From Sporisorium sorghi (Eukaryota > Basidiomycota > Ustilaginomycetes > Ustilaginales > Ustilaginaceae), in contig JALCCG010000072.1 of NCBI GenBank assembly GCA_023212695.1, positions 22,131-86,130 of the forward strand: 64,000 nucleotides of DNA. The letters run 5' to 3'. The position numbers and the translations under genes were made by a program. The notes under the pieces are model-generated. The model was given only the letters and a program-made list of their open reading frames with translations, made no database searches and was not told the DNA's origin. Shown piece after piece: positions 51,063 through 60,794 of the stretch. How positions within the stretch are numbered: position 1 is the stretch's first letter; each line of letters begins with the position of its first letter.

Positions 51063-51112
51063 ACTAAAGTGCTTTAGCTTAAAGTGTCCTAAAGCGCGAC
51101 GTTGACCATCCC
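51063..51112 (-). repeat. Right terminal inverted repeat of the Harbinger element
   Basis: On the minus strand begins GGGATGGTCAACG and carries CTAAAGCACTTTAGT further in. About 14 bases more separate the two matched blocks here than at the left end, so an indel has occurred in one of the ends. Confidence 0.75.
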
Positions 51113-51545
51113 TAATCATGCGGAAATCAGTGAATCGTGTTTCGGCTTTTGCTCTTTCTTGTGACTCGCTCGTCTGCTGCTGCTGAAAATGCAATGCAAA
51201 GGTGCAAATCATCGCGCTGTTTCAACGCTCGTCGCCTGTCACTCGCTTGGCTAAGCTGGGCATTTTCGTTTGTTTGTTTTCAACCAAGAGCTAACAACGC
51301 CAAAAATAAATAAATAAAAAATTTCTCGCATCACGTGTTTGTCCAGAAGCGACCAACGATGCGCGTCGAGTTGGAGTCAAAGAGCGTGTTGATCTTTTTT
51401 CTTTTTTTTGGATGATTGCCGACGCACCGTCACCGTCACCATCACCATCATCACCACCATCACCACCATCATCGATACGAATAGGATACCCTCTCTTCTT
51501 GCTCCGTCATAGCGCCACTCTGCGCAATAGCATCGACTCGCAATC
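51113..51545. other. Promoter region of kinesin-5
   Basis: 433 bases between the transposon end and the kinesin-5 start, including a CAC/ATC trinucleotide-type repeat (about 51427-51474). No supported gene. Confidence 0.6.
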
Positions 51546-54500
51546 ATGTCGAGCTCATCTTCCCTTCGACGTCAACCGTCCTCCTCCAACCTCACTCGAC
51601 CACTCCAGCCTCGTTCAAGAGCGCCTAGCGTTGCGCCACCCGTGTCATCCGCAGGCGCTGCCAGGAGACTCACCGTCAACGGAGCATCTCAATCTGCTGC
51701 ACCCTCTCGCTCATCTTCCTCCGCTTCGAATGCAAACGATGCAGACAGGAAACGCAGCGATGCCGGCGAGTCCAACATCCAGGTCGTCGTCCGTGTACGA
51801 GGTCAAGCTCCCCACGAGCCCAAACGCACACAGCCAGGCATCCTCACAACATCCGGCCCACGATGCCAGCAGATCGACGTCGCCATCGAACCGCCTCCCG
51901 TCTCTTCCTCTTCCGTGATGGCTTCCTCTTCCAACCTGGTCCAGGAATCGTCAACACGTCAGAAGAGCTACCACTTCGACCAAGTCTTTGGTCCCGAAGC
52001 AGACCAAGGCATGGTCTACCAAGATGTCGTCGGTCCCATTCTCGAAGAGGTCATGTCCGGCTACAACTGCACCGTCTTTGCCTACGGTCAGACGGGCACG
52101 GGTAAAACGCACACCATGGAGGGCGATTTGACCTCCCAGATGGGCACCTACAGCTCCGAGGCTGGTATCATCCCTCGCTCCCTCTATCGCCTCTTCCATA
52201 CCCTGGAACTGTCCAGGGAAGACTACTCGGTCAAGGCGACGTTTATCGAACTCTACAACGAAGAACTCCGCGATTTGCTCAGCCTCGACTCCTCCTCGTC
52301 CTCAGCCGAACCCTCTGCATCAGCAACAACATCCTCGTCAAAAGATGCGCAGCACGGTCTCAGAATGTACGACGATGCACGAGGCAAGGGCGTCGTCATC
52401 CAGGGTCTCGAAGAGGTCGCACTCAAGGACGCTGCCCACGGTCTCACCGTGCTCAGGCGTGGAAGTCAAAAGAGGCAGATCGCTGCTACCAACTGCAACG
52501 AACAGTCCAGCAGATCCCACAGCGTCTTCACCATGACCGTCTTCATCAAGGACAAGGGTTCCCGCGGCGAGGACGTGCTCAAGATCGGCAAACTCAACCT
52601 CGTCGATTTGGCAGGCAGCGAAAACATTGGTCGCTCCGGCGCAGAGAACAAGCGTGCCAGGGAAGCGGGTATGATCAACCAGAGTCTTCTTACTTTGGGT
52701 CGTGTCATCAACGCTCTCGTCGAAAAGAACAGCCACATTCCTTACCGCGAGTCGAAACTCACGCGTCTCTTGCAGGAATCGCTCGGAGGTCGAACAAAGA
52801 CGTGCATCATCGCCACTGTCTCGCAGGAACGAGCCAACATCGAGGAGACTCTCTCGACACTCGACTATGCGCTGCGTGCCAAGTCCATCAAGAACCGCCC
52901 CGAGCTCAATACGCGCATGACCCGTTCTGCGCTCATCAAGGAGTACGTCTTTGAGATCGAACGTCTCAAGGGCGACCTTCAGGCGTCACGCGATCAGAAC
53001 GGCATCTACCTCACCGAGGAATCATGGAAGACCATGCACTCCGAACACGAGGAACGCAAGAAGCTCGCCGAAACGCTCAAGCGCAACGCCGAAGTCACCG
53101 AGAGCAAGCTCAACAGCCTCAAGGAGCAGTTTGAGCAAAACATGCAGCTCCTCGTCAAGCGTGACAACGAGGTCAAGATCGCAAAAGCAGAGTGTGCCGA
53201 CAAGGTCACTGAGCTCGAGGCTATGATTGCCAAAGCCACTTCGCTCGAGTTGACGGTCGAGGAGGAGGTGGCGCTGCGCAAGGCGTACATGGCGAGCGAG
53301 GCGCATCTCAACCAAGCTGCCACGTCACTGGCTGATCTTGTGCATCAGAGCACCGCCGACGTCCAGGGTCTCTTTGACAAACTCGAGCGCAAAACCGCCG
53401 TCGAGAAAGCCAACCGCGCTCTGGTCGCCGAATGCAGGAAAGCCGTCTCGCAACGAGCTGCCGAGCTCGAGTCGAGTTTGACCAACCTGCACTCGGCGGA
53501 AGGCGAGTTCCACACCACCCTCCAATCCAGCCTCGACACCTTTGTTACCACGACGCAAACACGCCACGACGAGCAGCAGCAGTTCCTGCAGGCGCGTCTC
53601 AAGAAAATCTCGACCTCGCTGCGCGAAGTGCGCTCGGGCCAGATGGAGTCCAAGGACGTGCTCGCTGGTCTACTCGGCGAGTTGGATACCACGGTCAACG
53701 AGATGCAGGCTTCCAGCGAGGCCAGTCTCGACTCGCTCAAGCAGACCTGTCGTGGCGCAGTCAACGACGTGGTGCTCGCCAACACGCAGCGTTTCGCTCA
53801 AGTCGCTGCATCGCTCGATGCCATGGTCCAGTCCCACGTGGCCACGTTGAGGCAGGTGACCGACATGAGCCAGTTGAGCCAGCAGCAGATTGCGCAGGTC
53901 AAAGCGGCTGCGGACGCGGCCAATGCGCAGGAACTGGCCAGCTTGAGGGAGCAGAATGCGCTCTTGACGGCAACGCTCGACGAGATGAAGCGGGGCAATG
54001 TGTCGCTCAAGGCTGACCTCATGGCGGATTTCGGTAAGCTGCTGGATCGGTTCACGCAGCAGCAGGAGTCGGCTGTGACAGCGTCCATCGGTTCCGCGCA
54101 GGCGCTGGTCAGCCGCTCCACCGAGGCTCGCGAATCCCACGCTGCCGAACAGTCCACCCAGCTCGCAAAGCTCTCCACCGCAGCAGGCGACATGGCGACG
54201 CAGCTCGACGAAGCGCAATCATCGCTCGTGAAGCGAACCAGTGCCATCAGCACCGACGTGTTGCAAGCGAGCGGCGAACTGGGCGTCAAGATGGACGCCT
54301 TCGCCTCTGCGATCGAAGAAGACCTCTCGTCCACCGCGCACGCCAGCGCACGCGGGCACGAAGACATCTCCGCCCTGACCGCCAAAGCACGCGAAGAGGT
54401 CGAGTCGCGCACCAAGGCGCAATCTGCCAAGATCAAGGCGTGCAACACCAAGCTCACCGAAACCTTTGAATCGCTCACGTTCAACCTGGACGCGTCATCA

Positions 54501-55163
54501 CAAGAGATCGGCGCAGCGGCCAAGCGGGTCGGAGCGCTGGTCGACGAGCGGCGCGGCGAGGTGGCCGTGTGGAGCGAGCACGTCGCGGGTGGGCTGAAGG
54601 CGCTGAGCTCCGACTCGAACGCGTTGCTCGTTGGCAGGTTTAGGGAGGATAAGAGTACGGGCCAGACGCCGCAGAAGCGCGCGTGGAAGATGCCCGGGCG
54701 GTGGGAGCTGGTGCCTGCCAACCGCGAGGATGCGATCGAGGCCGGCAGGAGGGTGACGGATACGCTGCAGCGCTCTTCTTCGATTGTGGCGGCTACGAGC
54801 GACGACGTGCTCAGTTCTGAGACGGACGAGGTGGAGCCGTTTTCAGAGGCCACGGCTGAGGTGCACACTGCAGCCGATGCCGATGCGGCAGAAGTGGACG
54901 ATCAAGATCAAGATCAACCACCGGTCGAGGGTGCAACATCGCCACCAACACCCGTGGAAGCTCCCCCACAACCGAGAGCGGCGTCGAGTCGACCTCTCCG
55001 TGAACTTCCGTTCAGCCACTCAAACCTGCCTGTCTCTGCGTCGAACGAAGACTTGATTCCGGTCAAGCAGCAGATGGAGCCAGCAGCGCTGCCCAAGACG
55101 AGAAGCGCCAAAAACAAGATGGGCGCTACGGCGCTGCCCATCAGCAAGCGTGCGAGGTCGTAG
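51546..55163 (+). CDS. Kinesin-5 (BimC/Eg5 family) mitotic motor
   Basis: Intronless, 1205 residues. Plus-end-directed tetrameric motor that slides antiparallel spindle microtubules apart. A Ser-rich leader of about 75 residues precedes the motor domain (about 76-460) with P-loop GQTGTGKTHT (181-190), switch I NEQSSRSHSV, switch II DLAGSENIGRSG and the neck-proximal block LDYALRAKSIKNRPELN. Coiled coil follows (IERLKGDLQASRDQNG and the heptads after it to about residue 650, then further helical regions to about 1010). The tail carries a BimC-like box with a phosphorylatable threonine (STGQTPQKRAWKMPGRWELV), where Cdk1 acts in relatives. The C-terminus is basic (KNKMGATALPISKRARS). Confident in family. 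It lies two genes from a kinesin-6 gene. Confidence 0.95.
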   Translation: MSSSSSLRRQPSSSNLTRPLQPRSRAPSVAPPVSSAGAARRLTVNGASQSAAPSRSSSSASNANDADRKRSDAGESNIQVVVRVRGQAPHEPKRTQPGILTTSGPRCQQIDVAIEPPPVSSSSVMASSSNLVQESSTRQKSYHFDQVFGPEADQGMVYQDVVGPILEEVMSGYNCTVFAYGQTGTGKTHTMEGDLTSQMGTYSSEAGIIPRSLYRLFHTLELSREDYSVKATFIELYNEELRDLLSLDSSSSSAEPSASATTSSSKDAQHGLRMYDDARGKGVVIQGLEEVALKDAAHGLTVLRRGSQKRQIAATNCNEQSSRSHSVFTMTVFIKDKGSRGEDVLKIGKLNLVDLAGSENIGRSGAENKRAREAGMINQSLLTLGRVINALVEKNSHIPYRESKLTRLLQESLGGRTKTCIIATVSQERANIEETLSTLDYALRAKSIKNRPELNTRMTRSALIKEYVFEIERLKGDLQASRDQNGIYLTEESWKTMHSEHEERKKLAETLKRNAEVTESKLNSLKEQFEQNMQLLVKRDNEVKIAKAECADKVTELEAMIAKATSLELTVEEEVALRKAYMASEAHLNQAATSLADLVHQSTADVQGLFDKLERKTAVEKANRALVAECRKAVSQRAAELESSLTNLHSAEGEFHTTLQSSLDTFVTTTQTRHDEQQQFLQARLKKISTSLREVRSGQMESKDVLAGLLGELDTTVNEMQASSEASLDSLKQTCRGAVNDVVLANTQRFAQVAASLDAMVQSHVATLRQVTDMSQLSQQQIAQVKAAADAANAQELASLREQNALLTATLDEMKRGNVSLKADLMADFGKLLDRFTQQQESAVTASIGSAQALVSRSTEARESHAAEQSTQLAKLSTAAGDMATQLDEAQSSLVKRTSAISTDVLQASGELGVKMDAFASAIEEDLSSTAHASARGHEDISALTAKAREEVESRTKAQSAKIKACNTKLTETFESLTFNLDASSQEIGAAAKRVGALVDERRGEVAVWSEHVAGGLKALSSDSNALLVGRFREDKSTGQTPQKRAWKMPGRWELVPANREDAIEAGRRVTDTLQRSSSIVAATSDDVLSSETDEVEPFSEATAEVHTAADADAAEVDDQDQDQPPVEGATSPPTPVEAPPQPRAASSRPLRELPFSHSNLPVSASNEDLIPVKQQMEPAALPKTRSAKNKMGATALPISKRARS

Positions 55164-55484
55164 TCGGTTGGACCGCCTTGCTACGTTTTATCTCTCTCTT
55201 TCCGATCGTGTACGAACAGCTTTTGTACTTTTTGAACGAACCTTCCATACACTGCTTATTGATGATACTTTTTGGACCTGTTTGCGGGGAATCGAGGCTC
55301 TTGGAAGAAAATACCTTTGCGTGCCTGTCGTCGCTCGAACGTGTCCGTCGAATCGAGAATGAGCTCGACCATCACACCATGGCGAGTGAGCAGATGCACA
55401 AACGAATCGATCGAAGCTGAGGTGTCTATGACAGCGATTCGTCAAGGAATAATTTGCATCAAGAGGCAAGCCCTTGCCTTGCGC
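55164..55484. other. Convergent 3' region between kinesin-5 and ADE1
   Basis: 321 bases between tail-to-tail genes. No supported gene. Confidence 0.55.
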
Positions 55485-56519
55485 TCAAGCGTACTTCTGA
55501 CCAGTAATCAACTCGTACGCCTCCCGATATTTCTCCTCTGTCCTCTTGACCACATCATCCGGAAGCGTAACAGGCACACCCTGATCGGCCGCCTTGTCGA
55601 GCCCGTTCGCCTTCAGCCAGTCCCTAACGTACTGCTTGTCAAAGCTGTCCTGACCGCGGCCGACGGCGTACTTGTCGGCAGACCAGAAACGCGAGCTGTC
55701 CGGGGTGAGCACTTCGTCGACCAGGATCATGTGGTCGTCGTTGTCGCCGATGAGACCGAACTCGAACTTGGTGTCTGCGAGGATGATGCCGCGCGATTTG
55801 GCGTGTGCGGCGGCTTTCGAGTAGAGGGCGACGGCTGCGGTGGACATGCGTTTGGCGAGGTCTGCGCCGATGATGTCGTTGACTGTTGTAAGGGATTTCA
55901 AGAAGAAGAAAAGTTGAGTGTCAGTGGTGCAAGAGGATACACGATAGGAGAGCTGAGGTGACGTACCTTTGTCCGGGTGAATGTTCTCGTCGTGATGACC
56001 CTGTTCCGCCTTGGTACTCGGGGTGAACAGCGGACCGTTGGGAATCTCCTGGCTCTCCTGCAGACCCTCGTGCAACTTGATCCCATGCACCGTACCAGTC
56101 CTCTTGTATTCAGCCCACCCACTGCCCGTGATATAGCCCCTCACAATCGCCTCGATCGGCAGCACCTTGGCACGCTTGACGAGCATAGACCTGCCCTCGA
56201 CCTGGTGCTTGACGCCATCCAGCTTCTGCTTGAGTTCCTCGGGGAACTGGTCGTAATCGGTAGCAATGATATGCGATTCGATGAGCGAAGGCGTCAAGAG
56301 CGCGAACCAGAAGGTGGACAGTGCGTGGAGAAGCTTGCCCTTGTTGGGAATGCCGTTCTGGAGGATAATGTCGAAGGCGGAGATCCTGTCGGTGGCGACA
56401 AAGAGGATGGCACCTGCATGCGGACCCTGGGTGAGACCGGCGTCGTAGACATCGCGAACCTTGCCCTTGGCGATGAGGGTGAGAGGCAGATCGGTGGTTA
56501 CGATTGCTGTTTGCGACAT
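55485..56519 (-). CDS. ADE1: Phosphoribosylaminoimidazole-succinocarboxamide synthase (SAICAR synthetase)
   Basis: Makes SAICAR from CAIR, aspartate and ATP in purine biosynthesis (cytosol). Two exons: 56519-55967 and 55882-55485; intron 55883-55966 (GTACGT...AACAG); product 316 residues, matching the family. The motifs are AKGKVRDVYDAG (ATP-binding N-terminal), FVATDRISAFDIILQNGIPN, KVLPIEAIVRGYITGSGWAE and RGIILADTKFEFGL followed by GDNDDHMILVDEVLTPDSSR. The intron is 84 bases (28 codons) and has no in-frame stop, so the unspliced frame stays open and would add a 28-residue insert (GTSPQLSYRVSSCTTDTQLF and the following residues) into the enzyme. The insert lacks conserved sequence, and the splice sites match consensus, so I take it as an intron. 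Convergent with kinesin-5, divergent from kinesin-6. Confidence 0.93.
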   Translation of the reverse strand: MSQTAIVTTDLPLTLIAKGKVRDVYDAGLTQGPHAGAILFVATDRISAFDIILQNGIPNKGKLLHALSTFWFALLTPSLIESHIIATDYDQFPEELKQKLDGVKHQVEGRSMLVKRAKVLPIEAIVRGYITGSGWAEYKRTGTVHGIKLHEGLQESQEIPNGPLFTPSTKAEQGHHDENIHPDKGTSPQLSYRVSSCTTDTQLFFFLKSLTTVNDIIGADLAKRMSTAAVALYSKAAAHAKSRGIILADTKFEFGLIGDNDDHMILVDEVLTPDSSRFWSADKYAVGRGQDSFDKQYVRDWLKANGLDKAADQGVPVTLPDDVVKRTEEKYREAYELITGQKYA

Positions 56520-57359
56520 GATTTGCGGGATCCTTTGCTGCCGTTTGGGAATGATCGACTGATGGATGAAGATGGCGAAGGACGGATGCTACGCAGGTTG
56601 TGGAGAGCCGAGCGAGTCACCGACAGACAGAGCATCAAGAACATGGTTTTTTCGCTTGCAGAAACGGCACCTTTTTTTCCCCTTTGCTTTCCCATCAACG
56701 CACGGCCGCTTGGAAGAAGGCTCGCAAGTTTTTGTTTGTTTTTTCTTCTTTTTTTTTTTTTTTTTTCCGGAAAATTAGAGTTGATGCCGTCTTAACATCA
56801 AAAGTAACACGTGACCTGGTTAGGGACGCGAAGCAGCTAGTGTGTGGGGAGCATCAGTGTGAACAACCAGGCCAGGCCATTCAAAGGCAATCTCGACGTC
56901 AACTTTTCGTGCTGCTTCTAGCACATTTGCTCTGAGTGTCTTGACGCATCGAGTAGCAGCTCAACAGAATGGTCCAGTTTGCCGAATATATATGGTCAAC
57001 GAGGTGAATGCGATCGCAAAATAGCTCGAGTGTCGGGTAGAGCGAGCGCATCGAGAACATCACTCGCGATACGCCAGCTCGAAACGCGCTCAAGGGGAAA
57101 ACTCAGCGCACACGCTCCAAAGCTGTCAAAAGGCTGTGCTCTTTCTGCGCAGTCACTTTTTGACACGACTCAGCATTTTCGCTCAAATCACATTCAACGC
57201 CAACGTGCTCGTCACACTTTCGCGCTCTTCTCCTTCTTCTTCAACCACACGCTGCTTGCTGTTCAACCACCACAGCGCGAGCTCGCATCACGCTCTAGAC
57301 AGGCTCGCTGCACATCCACGTTCTCCTGTGTGCATCTGCACCCGCGGCACTAAGCAATC
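56520..57359. other. Bidirectional promoter region (ADE1 / kinesin-6)
   Basis: 840 bases between divergent ATGs with a T run (about 56749-56766). No supported gene. Confidence 0.55.
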
Positions 57360-60300
57360 ATGGTCAAGGTTGCCTCGAGGCATGCCACTCCGGATGGCGA
57401 GAACGATCCCAGTCTCGCCACTCGCAAACCCAAAGCCGCTCAACTTTTGCCTGCGCGCAACAGCATGACCAACATCACAAACTCGGTTTCATCAAAGCGC
57501 ATCCTTCCCGCCCACCTCCAGTCTGCATCCAAGCCCAAGCACCCAGTCAACTCGCTCAACACCGCTGCACGATCCTCCATCGCTGCCGCCACGGCTACTC
57601 CACAGCCAAGGAGGAAGCGCACTGACGCAGAGCCTGCTACTATCACACCACGACCCAAGACTTTCTCCAACACAACCGCCGACATTCGCAAGATGCAGTC
57701 TGTCAGCGACATTTCCAGGCTCACCGTCGCTTCCTCTTCCAGTCAAGACACTTCTGACGTCAACGAAATCGAGCCCGTCAAGGCCTACCTTCGCATCCGT
57801 CCTCCTTCTCAAGATGCGCCGCCCAAACAAACCACTCGCCCTTACATCGAGGTTGTCAGCGACACCGAAGTCCTCATGCATCCTCCCAGCCAGCCTGCAT
57901 ACTCGAGCAGTCTCCCTGGAGTCAGATCCAGGACTGCGAGCATCGTTCCTCCGACAAAGTACATCTTTAGCAAAGTCTTCGGTAGTCGGGCCTCCTCCTC
58001 CTCCACCTCGGGCGCCGAGCAGGACATGTCCCAGTCCGCTTTCTTCCAGCACACGACCCTTCCGCTCGTTGAGGCTCTTCTTCACGGCGAGAGCGGCCTC
58101 GTGTTCACCTACGGCGTCACCAACTCGGGCAAGAGCCACACCGTCATGGGCAACAGCGAGCCCGGAGGCGCAGGCATCCTTCCGCGCTCGCTCGACGTCA
58201 TCTTTAACAGTATCAACGGTCTCGAGAGCACTGCCGACATTCAGCCCTTCGGTCTCTCCGGCGTCCAGCGCGTCGACAAACACGCCGCACAACCCGATGC
58301 TGCCTCCTCCATCCCGGGCGTCAGCCCCTTCATGATCCCCAGCATCTCCCGTCGTCTCCTCGCAGAAGCCCCTGCTCGTGCCGCAAAGCCTGCCAGGCTC
58401 ATGGAGCACGATGCCACTAAAGTATCGGTAGACCGCAACCTTCGCTACAGCGTGTTTGTCAGCTACGTCGAGATCTACAACGAGAAGCTATTCGACCTCC
58501 TCGACGTCTCGCCCGGCTCCACTCTCGGCCGCTCCGAGTCCATCCGTGGCTCCAACTGGAGTCTCGCGAACCTGGCCAACGCTGCCCCGAGCTCCATCCC
58601 ATCCAGTGCAAGCATCACCCTCAACCGCAAGCCGCTCAGTCTCAAGCATGACCACGAGAACAACGCAAAGTACGTCGCCGGTCTCCGCGAGGTCAAGGTC
58701 ACCTCGGCTCAGGAGGCTCGCGACCTCCTCCACAGAGGCCAAGAGAACCGCGCCGTCTTTGGAACCATGGCCAACAGAGCAAGTTCGCGAAGCCACGGCG
58801 TTTTCACCATCAAGGTCATCCGCCATCACGGAGGCCTCACCGGCTTGTCCGACGACGACCTCGACTCGTTCACCACTGCGCGCCTCAGCATCGTCGACCT
58901 TGCCGGCAGCGAGCGCGTCGCCAACACCGGCTTGGCCAGCGGAGATCGTCTCAAGGAGGCCGGTAACATCAACAAGAGTCTCATGTGCCTCGGTCAGTGT
59001 CTCGAGACGCTCCGCAAGAACCAAGTGCGTCTCATGGGCTCCACCGAGGGCGGTCAGGCTGCTACCGTCAAACGACGCACCAGCATCGTTCCGTTCCGCC
59101 ACTCAAAACTTACAGAGCTCTTCCAGAGCTTCTTTGTCGGCGAGGGCAAGGCTGTCATGATCGTCAACGCCAATCCTTACGACACGGGTTTCGACGAGAA
59201 CTCGCACGTGATGAAGTTCAGCGCCATCGCAAAGGAGGTCTCGGTTCCGCGTCCTATGGGTCCCGTCACCAAGATGCTGCCTCCGCTTCCACCGCACAAG
59301 GAGGAGCGCGCTTCAGGTTCCCGCCTCCTCCCGAAGTCAAAGTCGAGCATCGACATCACCTCATCCGACAGCGAAGTCAGCGCCGACGTCACCATCATCG
59401 AGGATGACGAGGACCTTGATGATGACGAGAACCGCGACGCTTTCGTTGACATGCTCGTCGAGAAGCACGAGGAGCTCCGACAGAAACTCCACGCCGCCGA
59501 ACTTCGCTGCGCCACCATCGAGGCCGAAGTACGCAAAGAGATGGTCGACGAGCTCGAACAGAGGCTTCTCGAGATGGAAGAGTTCTACAACCGCAGGATG
59601 ATGAACGACGCCGAGCAGAACGCGCAGTTCATGAACCGCAAGATCGACCTGCTGGTCAGCGCCAACTCTCGCAACGAGCCCGATCTTGTGGCGGACGACA
59701 GCCTTGCCGAAACGCATGCCTCCGACGCGAGCATGAGCGACGACGACGACGAGCACTACGAGTCTGGTCATGACGAGGCTGAGGTCGAAGGCGCCCTTGC
59801 TGCTAGCAGAAACCGTGTCGTGGATCTCGCCATGAGCGAGGTTAGCGGTGGCGAGGAGAGCGTGTTTGACGATGCTACCGAGGGCGAGGTTTCCGCGTCT
59901 TTGGCCATCGAAGACGAAGACGAGGACGAGCCCGGTGTCAGCCGTGACGAAGAATCTGCCATTCTCAAGCCAGGAAGGGCCAGCAAGCGCGCAGCAGCGA
60001 AACAGAAGGCGAAGTACGTCGCTTCAGAAAACTCCCTCTCTGGAGCAGATGACGATGCGTCCGACTCAGAGTCCCAGTCTGAGTCTGGATCTGAGCCCGA
60101 ATCTGACGCTGCTTCGCAGAGCGACCAAGACGATGACAACATGTCGTCCGCCCTCAGCTCTGCTGGCGATGACGGGAGCGACGGAGACTATGACAGCGAG
60201 CAAGACAACTCGAAGGCCAACGATAGCATGCGTGCAGCTGAGCGAGGCGAGTCGCAGGCCTACATCGACCTCCCATCCAGCATTCCCGACCAGAGCCTCA

Positions 60301-60794
60301 GCTCCATCACCAGCTCCCGTTCGGCTCAGGATTCCGACTCGTCCTTTGACGATGGCAACATGCTTTCGAACAGCGACGACGAAGAGCAGCGTCCCGCCGC
60401 TTCACGACGCAAATCCGGCCGTGCGAGCGGAGCCAACAACAACAAGAAGGACAAGGCAGCTCGTGGCAGCAGCGGCAGCACTGCGACAGCGCGTGCACGC
60501 CGCTCGTCCAACAAGTCGCGCACCTCTTCGCGCGACGCTTCCATCCTCGAACAGGCCGGCGCGCTCACCGATCTCAGCGATGCCAGCATGGTCGTGGAGG
60601 AGACGACGACGCCCAAGAAGAAGCGCAAGCTGCGCAAGAAGGCGGCGATGCAAGAGGACGACTATGTTGAACAGATCGGCGACTCGAGTCTGGTCGAGGC
60701 GATCTACTCGAGTACGAGCCACAACACGTCCAGGGCCTCGGGCGCCAGTCGCGCTTCGCGCACCTTCAACAGTCGGTCGTCGATCCGATACTAG
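57360..60794 (+). CDS. Kinesin-6 family motor (MKLP1/MKLP2-like)
   Basis: Intronless, 1144 residues. Kinesin-6 motors work at the anaphase spindle midzone and in cytokinesis. The motor domain (about 135-650) has the kinesin-6 style P-loop GVTNSGKSHT (252-261) rather than the GQTGTGKT of other classes, plus VEIYNEKLFDLLDV, NRASSRSHGVFTIKV (switch I), SIVDLAGSERVANTG (switch II) and the large insertions typical of the class, such as residues 280-360. LTELFQSFFVGEGKAVMIVN follows. Behind the motor is a short coiled coil (KHEELRQKLHAAELRCATIE), then a long acidic, Ser-rich region (about 800-1060) and a basic, nuclear-localisation-like cluster (TTPKKKRKLRKKAA) near the C-terminus. The exact subclass is not settled; KIF20-like is as likely as KIF23-like. 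Confidence 0.92.
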   Translation: MVKVASRHATPDGENDPSLATRKPKAAQLLPARNSMTNITNSVSSKRILPAHLQSASKPKHPVNSLNTAARSSIAAATATPQPRRKRTDAEPATITPRPKTFSNTTADIRKMQSVSDISRLTVASSSSQDTSDVNEIEPVKAYLRIRPPSQDAPPKQTTRPYIEVVSDTEVLMHPPSQPAYSSSLPGVRSRTASIVPPTKYIFSKVFGSRASSSSTSGAEQDMSQSAFFQHTTLPLVEALLHGESGLVFTYGVTNSGKSHTVMGNSEPGGAGILPRSLDVIFNSINGLESTADIQPFGLSGVQRVDKHAAQPDAASSIPGVSPFMIPSISRRLLAEAPARAAKPARLMEHDATKVSVDRNLRYSVFVSYVEIYNEKLFDLLDVSPGSTLGRSESIRGSNWSLANLANAAPSSIPSSASITLNRKPLSLKHDHENNAKYVAGLREVKVTSAQEARDLLHRGQENRAVFGTMANRASSRSHGVFTIKVIRHHGGLTGLSDDDLDSFTTARLSIVDLAGSERVANTGLASGDRLKEAGNINKSLMCLGQCLETLRKNQVRLMGSTEGGQAATVKRRTSIVPFRHSKLTELFQSFFVGEGKAVMIVNANPYDTGFDENSHVMKFSAIAKEVSVPRPMGPVTKMLPPLPPHKEERASGSRLLPKSKSSIDITSSDSEVSADVTIIEDDEDLDDDENRDAFVDMLVEKHEELRQKLHAAELRCATIEAEVRKEMVDELEQRLLEMEEFYNRRMMNDAEQNAQFMNRKIDLLVSANSRNEPDLVADDSLAETHASDASMSDDDDEHYESGHDEAEVEGALAASRNRVVDLAMSEVSGGEESVFDDATEGEVSASLAIEDEDEDEPGVSRDEESAILKPGRASKRAAAKQKAKYVASENSLSGADDDASDSESQSESGSEPESDAASQSDQDDDNMSSALSSAGDDGSDGDYDSEQDNSKANDSMRAAERGESQAYIDLPSSIPDQSLSSITSSRSAQDSDSSFDDGNMLSNSDDEEQRPAASRRKSGRASGANNNKKDKAARGSSGSTATARARRSSNKSRTSSRDASILEQAGALTDLSDASMVVEETTTPKKKRKLRKKAAMQEDDYVEQIGDSSLVEAIYSSTSHNTSRASGASRASRTFNSRSSIRY

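Larger units (their letters stand above)
48542..51112. mobile_element. PIF/Harbinger DNA transposon, about 2.57 kb, two genes
   Basis: The ends are imperfect inverted repeats: left GGGACGGTCAACG (48542-48554) and right, as reverse complement, GGGATGGTCAACG (51100-51112), with a further matched block (left CTAAAGCACTTAGT at 48566-48579; right about 51063-51077) and several CTTTA/TAAAG subterminal copies. Inside are a SANT/Myb-like gene (plus) and a DDE transposase gene (minus), tail to tail, the standard content of PIF/Harbinger elements. No clean 3-bp target duplication is visible: the left flank reads ...gaatc and the right flank taatc..., so the exact edges are uncertain by a few bases. It sits about 160 bp upstream of the DUF1295 gene and 430 bp upstream of kinesin-5. 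Confidence 0.85.

Noticed and set aside
48536..51120. A 3-bp or longer target duplication at the transposon ends
   Set aside because: The left flank gaatc and right flank taatc share aatc only if the right end is moved by one base; this is too weak to call a duplication.
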